NCBI GenBank assembly: GCA_030594925.1
Contig: JAUVEG010000013.1
Coordinates: 1 to 12,254, forward strand
Origin: Gammaproteobacteria bacterium
GTDB lineage: Bacteria; Pseudomonadota; Gammaproteobacteria; Chromatiales; Chromatiaceae
Length of the DNA: 12,254 nucleotides
Direction of reading: 5' to 3'
Shown one piece after another: positions 1 to 6,975 of the stretch. Made by a program: the position numbers and the translations under genes. How positions within the stretch are numbered: the stretch's first letter is position 1; every line of letters starts with the position of its first letter. The notes beneath the pieces were generated by a model. It ran no database searches. It was not told where the DNA came from and saw only the letters and a program-made list of their open reading frames with translations.

Positions 1-293
1 ACTTTTTCGGCGGCAATCACGGGGATAGCGGCATTCAATGCCTCGATGCGCTCTCTACCCCATTCGTCATCGATTTCAGCCACCACAGCAACGCATCCGG
101 CATCAACCGCCTGTTGCAGATAATCGAGTCCATGCTCACGGGTTCCCGTGAGCGCAATGAACAGCGATCCTGGAGTCAGCCTGCGGCTGTCCAGTGATAG
201 AGCAGTGACCGCAAGCTGCGCCAGTTCCGGCTGCAATCCATCAAGCAGTTCTCCAAGCCGGGTGGTGTTTGACAGCTGTGTCGCCGGCATCAT
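1..293 (-). CDS. murE: UDP-MurNAc-tripeptide synthetase MurE, N-terminal fragment
   Basis: MurE is the cytoplasmic ligase that adds the third stem-peptide residue (meso-diaminopimelate in most Gram-negatives) to UDP-MurNAc-L-Ala-D-Glu. Only the first 97 codons are present; the gene runs off the window's left edge. The translation begins MMPATQLSNTTRLGELLDGL and contains a LSLDSRRLTPGSLFIAL stretch, the typical N-terminal uridine-nucleotide-binding region of MurE, followed by GTREHGLDYLQQAVDAG. The ATP-binding and catalytic domains lie outside. The start is the first of two adjacent ATG codons. It overlaps the ftsI stop as ATGA, and a strong GGAGGT Shine-Dalgarno sits six bases upstream. This is the usual dcw order, so the gene should be co-transcribed and translationally coupled with ftsI. 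The identification rests on the N-terminal pattern plus position. Confidence 0.93.
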   Translation of the reverse strand, partial: MMPATQLSNTTRLGELLDGLQPELAQLAVTALSLDSRRLTPGSLFIALTGTREHGLDYLQQAVDAGCVAVVAEIDDEWGRERIEALNAAIPVIAAEK

Positions 294-2065
294 TGCACAC
301 CTCCGGCACTCGCCACCTGCAGCTCTGCTTTGGCGTGTTTTTTGTCAGGAGCAACATTCAACAGTCTCAACGCATGCCCCATCACTTCAGAGAAGACGGG
401 GGCTGCTACCTGCCCCCCGTAAAATCCATTTTTACGCGGCTCATCGAATACAATCACCATCACCAGTTTCGGGGCTGTCGCCGGCGCCATTCCCGCAAAC
501 AGGGCACGATATTTCTTCTTCTTGTCTTTATACCCCTGCGCCCCCAGCTTGATTACCGTTCCGGTTTTACCGGCAACCCGGTAACCACTCACAGCCGCCT
601 TTGGCGCCGTTCCCTGTGCAGAAACAACTCCCTCCATCATCCTGCGCAATGATCTCGCCGTCTCGACGGACAGCACCCGCTCTCCCTCGGCCGGTTTATC
701 GACACGCAACAGGGAGAGTGGACGCCGGATACCATCTGCAGCAAGAATTGAATAGGCCTGCGCAAGTTGCAACGTTGATACGGAGAGACCGTAACCAAAC
801 GCAAGGGTTGCCTGATCGATGCGCCTCCATAATCCGTAGTCACGCAAAATCCCACTCGCTTCGCCGGGAAAATCAATCATCACCTGCTGTCCGAAGCCAT
901 AGCGATCCAGCATTTTCCAATGATCTTTTTCGGGCATTTTCAAAGCGATGGTTGCTGACCCCACATTACTGGAGCGGCGCAGCACTCCGGCAGGGTCGAG
1001 CACACCATAGCGTTTTGGATCGGCCACCTTATTCCTGCCAATCTTGATAAATCCTTTACCGGTATCAATTTTCGTACTTTCGGTGATGTACCCAAGCTCC
1101 ATAGCAGCAGCAAGCGTCAGCGGTTTCATCGTGGAACCAGGCTCAAAAGTATCGATGATAGGACGATTGCGCACTTTCCCTCCGAGGTTGCCTCGACTGG
1201 CATTCGGGTTATAGGAGGGCTGGCTCACCATCGCCAGCACTTCTCCGCTATCGACGTCCAGCATCACCAGTGATGCCGATTTGGCCTGATGTTTGACGAC
1301 CGCTTTTTTCAACGCCCGATAGGCGTAGAACTGCAAACGGCGATCCAGGCTCAGCACAATATCCTTGCCACCCTGCGGCTTGCGAATACTTGCAACATTT
1401 GCCAACAGATGCCGCCTGGCGTCTTTTAATACCAGCTTTCGCCCTGCCTCGGCATTCAACTCTTCATCATATTGAAACTCCAGTCCCTCCAGCCCTCTTT
1501 CATCACGCCCGGAAAAACCGATCACATGAGAAAAATATTCGCCTGCAGGGTAGTAGCGGCGGTATTCACGTTGCAAGCCAACTCCTTTGACTCCTTTCTC
1601 TTTCAGTATCGCCATCACCTTGCGTGCATGAGCTGGATTCATCCAGCGGGCCAGATAAAAAAAATGTTTGTTGCGGTAACGCGAGAGTTTCTGACGCAGA
1701 TCATCGGCATTCTTTTTTAATGCTTGCGCAAGGATTTTGACAGTCTCATTATCCTGGGGCAGGATTCTCGGATCGGCCCATACAGAGTCTACCGGGTTAC
1801 TTACAGCCAGCACCTCATCGTTGCGATCAAGGATTCTGCCGCGTCGCGCCGGCACATCCATATAACTGATGTGCTTGTAATCCCCCTTCTTCTGTAAAAA
1901 ATCCGTGCGCAAAATTTGCTGGTACCAGGCGCCGGCAATTAACATAACGGCAGCGCACAGCAAGCCCCCGATCATCAAACGGCGACGCGCAGCAAAGCAG
2001 GGGGCAGCCGTCTTTTTTGTCCGCCGCGCCTGCCTGCCTTTATTATGTCGCTGTTTCCCCGCCAT
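290..2065 (-). CDS. ftsI: Peptidoglycan D,D-transpeptidase FtsI (PBP3)
   Basis: FtsI is the class B penicillin-binding protein that cross-links septal peptidoglycan in the divisome. The 591-residue protein matches the usual length. It has a basic cytoplasmic tail, one membrane segment at about residues 30-48, and a pedestal domain with the conserved VPARRGRILDRN motif near 71-82. The transpeptidase domain carries all three active-site motifs: S311-T-M-K314 (nucleophile Ser311, in FEPGSTMKP), S365-S-N367, and K500-T-G502. FGYGLSVSTLQL near 423-434 is another family signature. The ATG overlaps the ftsL stop by one base (TAATG), and the stop overlaps murE (ATGA), so translation is probably coupled along ftsL-ftsI-murE. 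No active-site residue is missing. The C-terminal tail after about residue 572 is hydrophilic and poorly conserved, as is common in this family. Confidence 0.98.
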   Translation of the reverse strand: MAGKQRHNKGRQARRTKKTAAPCFAARRRLMIGGLLCAAVMLIAGAWYQQILRTDFLQKKGDYKHISYMDVPARRGRILDRNDEVLAVSNPVDSVWADPRILPQDNETVKILAQALKKNADDLRQKLSRYRNKHFFYLARWMNPAHARKVMAILKEKGVKGVGLQREYRRYYPAGEYFSHVIGFSGRDERGLEGLEFQYDEELNAEAGRKLVLKDARRHLLANVASIRKPQGGKDIVLSLDRRLQFYAYRALKKAVVKHQAKSASLVMLDVDSGEVLAMVSQPSYNPNASRGNLGGKVRNRPIIDTFEPGSTMKPLTLAAAMELGYITESTKIDTGKGFIKIGRNKVADPKRYGVLDPAGVLRRSSNVGSATIALKMPEKDHWKMLDRYGFGQQVMIDFPGEASGILRDYGLWRRIDQATLAFGYGLSVSTLQLAQAYSILAADGIRRPLSLLRVDKPAEGERVLSVETARSLRRMMEGVVSAQGTAPKAAVSGYRVAGKTGTVIKLGAQGYKDKKKKYRALFAGMAPATAPKLVMVIVFDEPRKNGFYGGQVAAPVFSEVMGHALRLLNVAPDKKHAKAELQVASAGGVQ

Positions 2066-2340
2066 TACTCTATTTCCAAAACCTCTATCTCTTGCATACC
2101 AGGTGTACGCATTTGCAACTTGTTTCGTGCACTTTTCTCGATACGCCCATAATCAGCAAAGGTCGCCAACTCGACCTGCAACTGCCCCTGCGTCACACTC
2201 AATTTATCAGCCTCGGTGCGCAATGCTTCACGCAGCGCAAACAGTTGGCGTGTTTGCTGCTTTGACTCGACAACCTTTAACGCCGTCCACACAACGACCA
2301 CCAGCAAACCGGTGATCAGCAGCATACGGCTGCCGCTCAC
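2065..2340 (-). CDS. ftsL: Cell division protein FtsL
   Basis: FtsL is a bitopic membrane protein that joins FtsB and FtsQ and helps activate FtsWI at the septum. The 91-residue product has a very short cytoplasmic end, a hydrophobic membrane segment at about residues 6-23 (LLITGLLVVVVWTAL), and a charged, heptad-like coiled-coil region at about 25-75. It is shorter than E. coli FtsL (121 residues), mainly at the cytoplasmic N-terminus. The start codon is GTG and overlaps the rsmH stop as GTGA. A GGAG Shine-Dalgarno at 2349-2352 with an 8-base spacer supports this start. The primary sequence is weakly conserved in this family, so the call relies on size, topology and its place between rsmH and ftsI. 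Confidence 0.93.
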   Translation of the reverse strand: MSGSRMLLITGLLVVVVWTALKVVESKQQTRQLFALREALRTEADKLSVTQGQLQVELATFADYGRIEKSARNKLQMRTPGMQEIEVLEIE

Positions 2341-3275
2341 GCAGATTTCTCCGCGACTCTCAAACGGGAGCTGCGCGCACGCGGGTTCACCCGGACCTCC
2401 TCAAGCGAAGGCGTCACCGCCTTACCCACCAGATTCAGTTGAGGCGGTTGCAATTGCGAAGCCATCACGGGGACACCTCTTGGCAACGTATCGACACGTG
2501 AGTGAGCACGCAGGAAGCGTTTCACAATCCTATCCTCAAGCGAATGAAAACTGATTACTGACAATCGCCCCCCTGGTCCAAGTATTGATAAAGCCTGTTC
2601 AAGCACAGCCGAGAGTTGCTGCAGCTCCTGGTTGATGCGTATCCTTATTGCCTGAAAAGTGCGTGTAGCCGGATGCTTTCCCGGCTCTTTTCCCGGCACG
2701 GCCTGCTCGATCAACTCTGCAAGCTCTCTTGTTGTCATCAACGGCCTCTCTTGCCGCTGCGCCACGATGGCGGTCGCAATGCGCCCGGAGAATCTCTCCT
2801 CACCATATTCGCTCAAAACCTGCTTGATCTCCTTTTGTGATGCCTCCAGCAGCCATGATGCTGCTGACAGCTCATCATCTGGATTCATGCGCATATCCAG
2901 CGGTCCATCGCGCATGAAACTAAAGCCCCGCTGCGCATCCTCCAGTTGCGGAGATGAAACCCCAAGATCCAGCAGCACACCATCGATCTCCCCCTTAATC
3001 CCCAGCTTCACGGAAATATTCTCAAGCGCGTCAAAGGATGCATGCTCAATCGAAAAACGCGGGTCATCTCCAATCACTACAGCAGCGCTCCTGATTGCAT
3101 CCGGATCACGATCCAGCGCCACTAAACGCCCATCGGCGCCAAGTCGCTGCAGAATCAACGAGCTATGCCCGCCGCGGCCAAAAGTCGCATCCACATAGAT
3201 TCCGTCTGGCTTGATTGAGAGTGCATCGACTGCCTCATGCAGCAACACAGGGCGATGATTGAATAATTCCGTCAC
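2337..3275 (-). CDS. rsmH: 16S rRNA (cytosine(1402)-N(4))-methyltransferase RsmH
   Basis: RsmH (MraW) uses S-adenosylmethionine to methylate N4 of C1402 in the 16S rRNA P-site. The 312-residue protein has the full family pattern: HRPVLLHEAV at the start, the SAM-binding motif DATFGRGGHS (29-38), LLDLGVSSPQL (101-111), RGFSFMRDGPLDMRM (116-130), HPATRTFQAIRIRIN (201-215), SFHSLEDRIVKRF (242-254) and a C-terminal NPRARSSRLR. The start is a GTG four bases after the mraZ stop. Its Shine-Dalgarno is poor, which suggests translational coupling to mraZ. The stop overlaps ftsL. RsmI, which adds the 2'-O-methyl group to the same nucleotide, is encoded about 5 kb away in this window. Confidence 0.98.
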   Translation of the reverse strand: MTELFNHRPVLLHEAVDALSIKPDGIYVDATFGRGGHSSLILQRLGADGRLVALDRDPDAIRSAAVVIGDDPRFSIEHASFDALENISVKLGIKGEIDGVLLDLGVSSPQLEDAQRGFSFMRDGPLDMRMNPDDELSAASWLLEASQKEIKQVLSEYGEERFSGRIATAIVAQRQERPLMTTRELAELIEQAVPGKEPGKHPATRTFQAIRIRINQELQQLSAVLEQALSILGPGGRLSVISFHSLEDRIVKRFLRAHSRVDTLPRGVPVMASQLQPPQLNLVGKAVTPSLEEVRVNPRARSSRLRVAEKSA

Positions 3276-3279
3276 CCTG

Positions 3280-3747
3280 TTACAGATTCAGGTTTTCAAT
3301 TTCTGCCGAGACTTCCGAGTCAGGATCCTGCAAGGCCAACATATTCTCCTCTTCAACCTGCTGCGCCATCTGCTGCGACCAGATCTCAAGCCTGCGCCCC
3401 TTGCCAATAATCGCGATCTGCTCGCCAGCCACCAGCCCCGCATGCTCACGATGTTTCTGCGGCAGCAGAATCCGCCCCTGTCCATCAAGATCCAGTTCGT
3501 AGAGATTGGAGAATAGAATATGTTGAATTTGTGAATAATGCTTATTCAGTGCAGGCAGATTACCCACCACCTCGGCAGTCTTCTCCCACTCATCCCAGGG
3601 GTACATCCACAAACTTTTTTCCCCCCTCGGATGGATCGTCACTGCAACCCGGGAACCGCCACTGTTACGCAAACCTTCACGGTGACGCGCAGGAATGGCA
3701 GCACGCCCCTTGGTATCCAGTTTGACAAGATTGGTTCCGAAGTACAT
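3280..3747 (-). CDS. mraZ: Transcriptional regulator MraZ
   Basis: MraZ is a ring-forming DNA-binding protein with two AbrB-like halves that represses the dcw operon it heads. I choose the ATG at 3747, giving 155 residues beginning MYFGTNLVKLDTKGR, which matches the family's usual start; an in-frame ATG 15 codons upstream would add an atypical tail from inside a repeat element. The two conserved DxxGR motifs are visible: D11-T-K-G-R15 and D88-G-Q-G-R92 (followed by ILLP). The acidic C-terminal extension (about residues 129-155) is a little longer than in E. coli. No strong Shine-Dalgarno is visible. Tandem TGGGG boxes of the kind MraZ binds lie just past the predicted transcription start, so autoregulation is likely. 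Confidence 0.96.
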   Translation of the reverse strand: MYFGTNLVKLDTKGRAAIPARHREGLRNSGGSRVAVTIHPRGEKSLWMYPWDEWEKTAEVVGNLPALNKHYSQIQHILFSNLYELDLDGQGRILLPQKHREHAGLVAGEQIAIIGKGRRLEIWSQQMAQQVEEENMLALQDPDSEVSAEIENLNL

Positions 3748-3774
3748 GGGTGACTCAGTTGGTGTTTTCTTTAT

Positions 3775-3931
3775 TAAGGAAACTCTGGTCAAGTCGCTTC
3801 GCGCCTCGAACAGAGCATTCCTACAAGTTTTTCTACGGGGGAATGGCCAGCGATCAATGAGTTATAAAGGGGTCGTTCGCTTTCCCCTTCCCCCGAACCC
3901 CCATCCTATGAGCTTATTCAGAGGCTCCTTA
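3775..3931 (+). repeat. Dispersed inverted-repeat element, copy 1 (in mraZ leader)
   Basis: This 157-bp block matches 8414-8569 at both ends: by eye about 85-90% over the first ~69 bp and the last ~50 bp, with an unrelated core of roughly 37 bp. Its ends form an imperfect inverted repeat of about 18 bp (AAGGAAACTCTGGTCAAG against AAGGAGCCTCTGAATAAG), flanked by TA on both sides. Inside is a perfect 8-bp stem, CGGGGGAA (3836-3843) with TTCCCCCG (3888-3895). It carries no ORF with coding character. It lies between the mraZ promoter and the mraZ start, so it should be transcribed in antisense orientation as part of the dcw leader. The TA flanks and terminal repeats resemble a MITE-like non-autonomous element, but the family is not identified. 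Confidence 0.85.
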
Positions 3932-3964
3932 GTTTGTTATTAAAAGGCGGGAAGCACCTAAATT

Positions 3965-3979
3965 CCCCACTTTCCCCCA
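3965..3979 (-). promoter_or_regulatory. Tandem MraZ operator boxes
   Basis: On the minus strand there are two TGGGG pentamers (3979-3975 and 3969-3965) with a 5-base spacer, followed one period later by a degenerate AGGTG (3959-3955). MraZ is known to bind direct TGGGN repeats spaced by five bases upstream of mraZ. The boxes begin about 3-4 bases after the predicted transcription start, which fits autorepression of the dcw operon. Confidence 0.8.
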
Positions 3980-3989
3980 CTTAATGGGA

Positions 3990-4018
3990 ATAATAGATGC
4001 TATACCCGCATTGGTCAA
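3990..4018 (-). promoter_or_regulatory. Sigma70-type promoter of mraZ and the dcw operon
   Basis: The minus strand reads TTGACC (4018-4013), a 17-base spacer, then TATTAT (3995-3990), a near-consensus sigma70 promoter. Transcription should start near 3983, giving a leader of about 235 bases that contains the MraZ boxes and repeat copy 1. The remaining stretch up to rnpB (4019-4187) is AT-rich, with no gene or clear hairpin terminator that I can see. Confidence 0.8.
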
Positions 4019-4187
4019 GGTAAAAGCAGAAAAAATTGATAATTAACAATAACTTAGAATAGAATAATCATCTGTATAAAAAACAGGGTGATGAGGAGTT
4101 AAGTTAAAGTTGATTATGAAGAAATGGGCGGGAAAAACGGATAAAACAGGGAGAATAACGCGGAAAGCATGAAAAGTGGGGAGAGGT

Positions 4188-4547
4188 GGGAGCCAGCCTG
4201 TAAGCCGGGTTCTGTCGTGGATAATCATTCATCTGGGTAATGCGTCACCGCATACCTCAAGCGACCTACCCGGAAGCCACCTGCGGACCACAGGCTGTGC
4301 GTACACAAGCTTCCCTATTTGGTCTTGCTCCGAGTGGGGTTTACCATGCCACTACTGTTGCCAGCAGCGCGGTGCGCTCTTACCGCACCATTTCAACCTT
4401 ACCGGCAGTCACAGACTGCTTAGGCGGTATATTTTCTGCTGCACTTGCCGTCGGATCACTCCGCCCAGGCGTTACCTGGCACCCTGCCCTGCGGAGCCCG
4501 GACTTTCCTCCATCAGTAAACTGACAGCGATTAACCGGCCAACTCCC
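4188..4547 (-). ncRNA. rnpB: RNase P RNA, bacterial class A
   Basis: This is the catalytic RNA of ribonuclease P, which removes the 5' leader from pre-tRNAs with the RnpA protein. On the minus strand the conserved blocks occur in order: GAGGAAAGTCCGGGCTCC, AGGGTGCCAGGTAACGCCTG, GCGGTAAGAGCGCACCG, GGCAACAGTAGTGGCA, GGTAAACCCCACTCGGAGCA, AGACCAAATAGG, CCGGGTAGGTCGCTTGAG, AGATGAATGATTATCCACGA and CAGAACCCGGCTTA. The ends were set from helix P1: GGGAGTTGGCC at the 5' end pairs over 11 bp, with G-U pairs, with GGCTGGCTCCC at the 3' end. The length of about 360 nt is normal for type A. The 3' end is approximate because processing cannot be seen. Its place just upstream of mraZ matches Pseudomonas-type genomes. 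Confidence 0.97.
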
Positions 4548-4553
4548 ATAAAG

Positions 4554-4582
4554 AAAATAGCTGTTGGGGGATGAAAAATCAA
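4554..4582 (-). promoter_or_regulatory. Sigma70-type promoter of rnpB
   Basis: The minus strand reads TTGATT (4582-4577), a 17-base spacer, then TATTTT (4559-4554). The first G of helix P1 (4547) lies seven bases past the -10 box, so the promoter position and the structurally inferred 5' end of the RNA agree. Confidence 0.72.
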
Positions 4583-4597
4583 GGGGAGAGTTACTAA

Positions 4598-4654
4598 GGT
4601 TTTAGGTTTTAGGTTTTAGGTTTGCTGCCTACTGCCAACTGACGGCTGCCAACT
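4598..4654. repeat. In-phase heptamer repeat array between rnpB and the HerA-type gene
   Basis: Eight consecutive 7-base units can be read without a phase break. First come three perfect GGTTTTA units (4598-4618), then a transitional GGTTTGC, then TGCCTAC, TGCCAAC, TGACGGC and TGCCAAC (4626-4653). The first half resembles a telomere-type repeat; the second half is a different, degenerate unit with the same period. It lies upstream of the rnpB promoter and just past the HerA-type gene's stop. It has no coding potential and no known function. Confidence 0.8.
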
Positions 4655-4659
4655 CTCTT

Positions 4660-6327
4660 TCACTTATGGTTTTGCGTGCGCCACAGATTGACAATCTCCT
4701 CCACATCCAGATCATCGGGACCTTCGCGCCAGCTGGTATAGTAGTCGACATCGGTGTTTCTGGGCGGCGGGTCGGGCCGGTAAACCTGGACACGCGTCGG
4801 CATTGGAGCCGCCTCGCCCAGCACCAGCGCCTCACCCCGCCCCAGGGAGGCCAGCATATCCGTCAAATCGCCCTCGGCCTCCGGCACCATTGCCCGGATA
4901 TACTCCTGGTCATCGGGGTTTGTTGTGCGCAGGCAGATAAATGAACTGCACTGCGAGAGCATGGTCTCGGAGAGTTCGGTCGGACGCTGGCTGACCACCC
5001 CGATGGAGACGCCATATTTGCGCCCCTCCTTGGCTATCCTCTCCATCATTTTTTTGGTCCCCTCGAACTGCCCGCCTTTCTCCCGGGGAATATAGGCATG
5101 CGCCTCTTCACAGATCAGGGTGATGGGAAAATCATGGCGCCTCGGGTTCCAGTAGTTGAACTCATACGCCAGACGCCCCACCTGTGCTGAAATTGCCGGG
5201 CGAATATCGGTCGGCACAGAGCTTAAATCAATAATGGTGATATTCGCCTTGTTGCTGCCCAGACCGATGAAATCACGCATCAGTTCACTCAAGCTGGCAG
5301 AGCTGGTGCGTTTTTTAGGCTTGAGTAAAAAATCATAGCGAACATCATTGAAGCGGCTCTCCATTCTGACCAGGAGTTCATCAAATTCACCAAACAATGC
5401 CCCCTTGACCTTGCCAAACTCCTTTCTCTCCCCGTTGGCGCTCTTGAAGAGCTGATAGAGATCGGCCAGGGAAAAATAGATGGGCGTGTCAACAGATACC
5501 CCCTTCAAACCAATCGCTTTCGCCTCCTTGGCCCTGAGTGTTTGCAACACCTGGCGCATAAATGCCATTTGCGTCGATGCGCCGGGGTCCGATCGATCGA
5601 TAAACAGGTCGATGAGCTCTGCATAACTCATCATCCAATAAGGCATTTCAAGTTCGAGAGCATCGACATAATTGACTTTGCCTTTGGCGAAAGCTGTCTG
5701 CCTGACCCCCTGCTCATCTTCCCAGCAATACTCCCCGTGCAGATCCAGGATGATCATATGGGATTTTGGCATGGCTTTGAGTGTATGTTGAAGCAGGCTG
5801 GTCACCGTCCAGGATTTACCTGCACCGGATTGGCCTATGATCGCAAAATGGCGCCCGAAGAGTGCGCGAGGATCAAGACTGACGTGGTAATCTTTCTTCG
5901 CCGCCAGTTGGCCAATATAGAATCCATACTCCCTGAATGTCGAGAAAATCGAATTGATCTCGTCGAAACCAACCGCAAAGACCTTTGCACCCGGCGTCGG
6001 ATAATGCCTGACGCCACGGATAAACTTGCCGTCCTCCTGAATTTCACCGACTGGAATCAAGGAGATATAGCGGGCCGTATAACTCCCTCCATTGCGATCC
6101 AAACGATCCCTCTCCCACATCTTGTGAACCAACGCCAGGATACTAATGTCAGACTGGCGGATCGCAACATACGACCCCAGGTGGCCGGCCAGAGTCTCCT
6201 CATTACCTATTTTGATGAGAGGATTGTTATTGGCATACTCATCAACGACACGGGCATCCATTCCATCCCCCCTGACATCGGTCAGAGAGGCAATCTGGAT
6301 AACCGGGGACTGGGATTCGGAGATCAT
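4660..6327 (-). CDS. HerA-type (FtsK/HerA superfamily) P-loop ATPase
   Basis: This 555-residue protein looks like a HerA-family hexameric DNA-translocating ATPase. Residues about 10-145 resemble a HAS-barrel (G-rich beta segments such as GNEETLAGHLGSYVAI and YISLIPVGEI). The ATPase core follows: Walker A G165-QSGAGK-S172, DLHGEY at 195-200, Walker B ITLICEEAHAYIP (402-414, acidic E407-E408), basic stretch AKEGRKYGVSIGVVSQRP (432-449) containing the sensor S446-Q447-R448, then the C-terminal region with CLRTTNPDDQEYI. HerA proteins act with the NurA nuclease in end resection, or with SIR2 or DUF4297 effectors in phage defence; no such partner is encoded here. The only same-strand neighbour is a small unknown gene 54 bases upstream. 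The ATG has a GGGAAG six bases upstream. The fold is confident; the role and substrate are unknown. Confidence 0.88.
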   Translation of the reverse strand: MISESQSPVIQIASLTDVRGDGMDARVVDEYANNNPLIKIGNEETLAGHLGSYVAIRQSDISILALVHKMWERDRLDRNGGSYTARYISLIPVGEIQEDGKFIRGVRHYPTPGAKVFAVGFDEINSIFSTFREYGFYIGQLAAKKDYHVSLDPRALFGRHFAIIGQSGAGKSWTVTSLLQHTLKAMPKSHMIILDLHGEYCWEDEQGVRQTAFAKGKVNYVDALELEMPYWMMSYAELIDLFIDRSDPGASTQMAFMRQVLQTLRAKEAKAIGLKGVSVDTPIYFSLADLYQLFKSANGERKEFGKVKGALFGEFDELLVRMESRFNDVRYDFLLKPKKRTSSASLSELMRDFIGLGSNKANITIIDLSSVPTDIRPAISAQVGRLAYEFNYWNPRRHDFPITLICEEAHAYIPREKGGQFEGTKKMMERIAKEGRKYGVSIGVVSQRPTELSETMLSQCSSFICLRTTNPDDQEYIRAMVPEAEGDLTDMLASLGRGEALVLGEAAPMPTRVQVYRPDPPPRNTDVDYYTSWREGPDDLDVEEIVNLWRTQNHK

Positions 6328-6381
6328 ATGACTTCCCGATAAAAGTGTAAGTTCTCAAAAAAAGCCGTACATCGCTCGATG

Positions 6382-6771
6382 CTATACTGGTGGAGATTCA
6401 TGAACAGCTTCACTCCCCATGACGCCAATAATCGGTTCGAATGAAACAACATCCCGCTGCAGCGAGGCGACAACAGGACGAAGTCCTGCAAGAGAGACCT
6501 TGAGTTCATCACTCAACGGACACTTCAGGATATTCTGCTCCCGCGCCTCCATAATCTCCGTGAACTCGGCGTAGAGAGAGTCAAACATTGTCAAATATGC
6601 ATCCATCCCTGCATCATTTTCTCCCGTCAGTTGCTTTTTAGCGAGAGCAACACTACCAATCTTCATCAGCACTGCTACGCGTTCGGCTAGTGAGCTATTC
6701 ATATTTGAACACTTCGCCTTGTGCTCACAGTTGAATAGCTTGCTTTTGATGGAGCGAAATAGTTTATACAT
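6382..6771 (-). CDS. Small helical protein of unknown function
   Basis: I do not recognise this 129-residue protein. It has a basic N-terminus (MYKLFRSIKSKLF), a C15-x5-C21 pair with a His between (CEHKAKC), a third cysteine at 84, and long predicted amphipathic helices between about 26 and 110, with a proline-rich end. There is no signal peptide or convincing membrane segment. The ATG at 6771 has a poor Shine-Dalgarno; an in-frame ATG at 6702 (MNSSLAERVAVL) would remove the Cys pair and is an alternative. It ends 54 bases before the HerA-type ATPase on the same strand, so the two may be co-transcribed and functionally linked, but that is inference from position only. Codon use looks like that of real genes here, and no better ORF covers the stretch. 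Confidence 0.6.
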   Translation of the reverse strand: MYKLFRSIKSKLFNCEHKAKCSNMNSSLAERVAVLMKIGSVALAKKQLTGENDAGMDAYLTMFDSLYAEFTEIMEAREQNILKCPLSDELKVSLAGLRPVVASLQRDVVSFEPIIGVMGSEAVHESPPV

Positions 6772-6908
6772 TCTAGTCTATCCGATATTGAGTTGATACG
6801 GGAAGCAGATAACAAGCGGCAGCAACCTCGGTGGTCAGCAGAAGAACCCGGCATCCTTGTCCGGGGTCAATCACCCATATAATACCCCATGCCTGCTGAT
6901 ATCTGCCT

Positions 6909-6936
6909 CTTGATTTTACAAAATTCCACTCTATAT
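6909..6936 (+). promoter_or_regulatory. Sigma32-like heat-shock promoter of the small heat-shock gene
   Basis: CTTGATT (6909-6915), a 13-base spacer and CTCTATAT (6929-6936) fit the sigma32 pattern CTTGAAA / CCCCATNT. An overlapping sigma70 reading (TTGATT, 16 bases, TATATC) is possible. The leader would be about 30 bases. The rest of the gap (6772-6908) has no gene; it contains a second TATAAT at 6883-6888 with a poorly spaced TTGTCC. Confidence 0.55.
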
Positions 6937-6975
6937 CATCATTAACAAGACAAGAGATTAGATTGGAGAAATGAA

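Noticed and set aside
3748..3792. Upstream in-frame start of mraZ at 3792.
   Set aside because: It adds 15 residues partly encoded by the repeat element and not found in the family; the conserved start is at 3747.
4100..4187. Intrinsic terminator downstream of rnpB.
   Set aside because: No GC-rich stem followed by a T-tract is visible; the 3' end may be made by processing, or transcripts may run on toward mraZ.
4177..4191. A plus-strand TGGGG-5-TGGGA pair resembling MraZ boxes at the 3' end of rnpB.
   Set aside because: The second box is part of the RNase P P1 helix, no plus-strand gene follows, and a two-box match in G-rich sequence is expected by chance.
5542..6342. Long plus-strand open frame (266 codons) opposite the HerA-type gene.
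   Set aside because: It lies antisense to a gene with clear domain motifs, and its translation shows no recognisable domain pattern; it is a shadow frame.
6346..6383. Possible terminator between the unknown gene and the HerA-type gene: a CATC/GATG mini-stem followed by seven T on the minus strand.
   Set aside because: The stem is only about four base pairs and is separated from the T-run by several bases; too weak to call.
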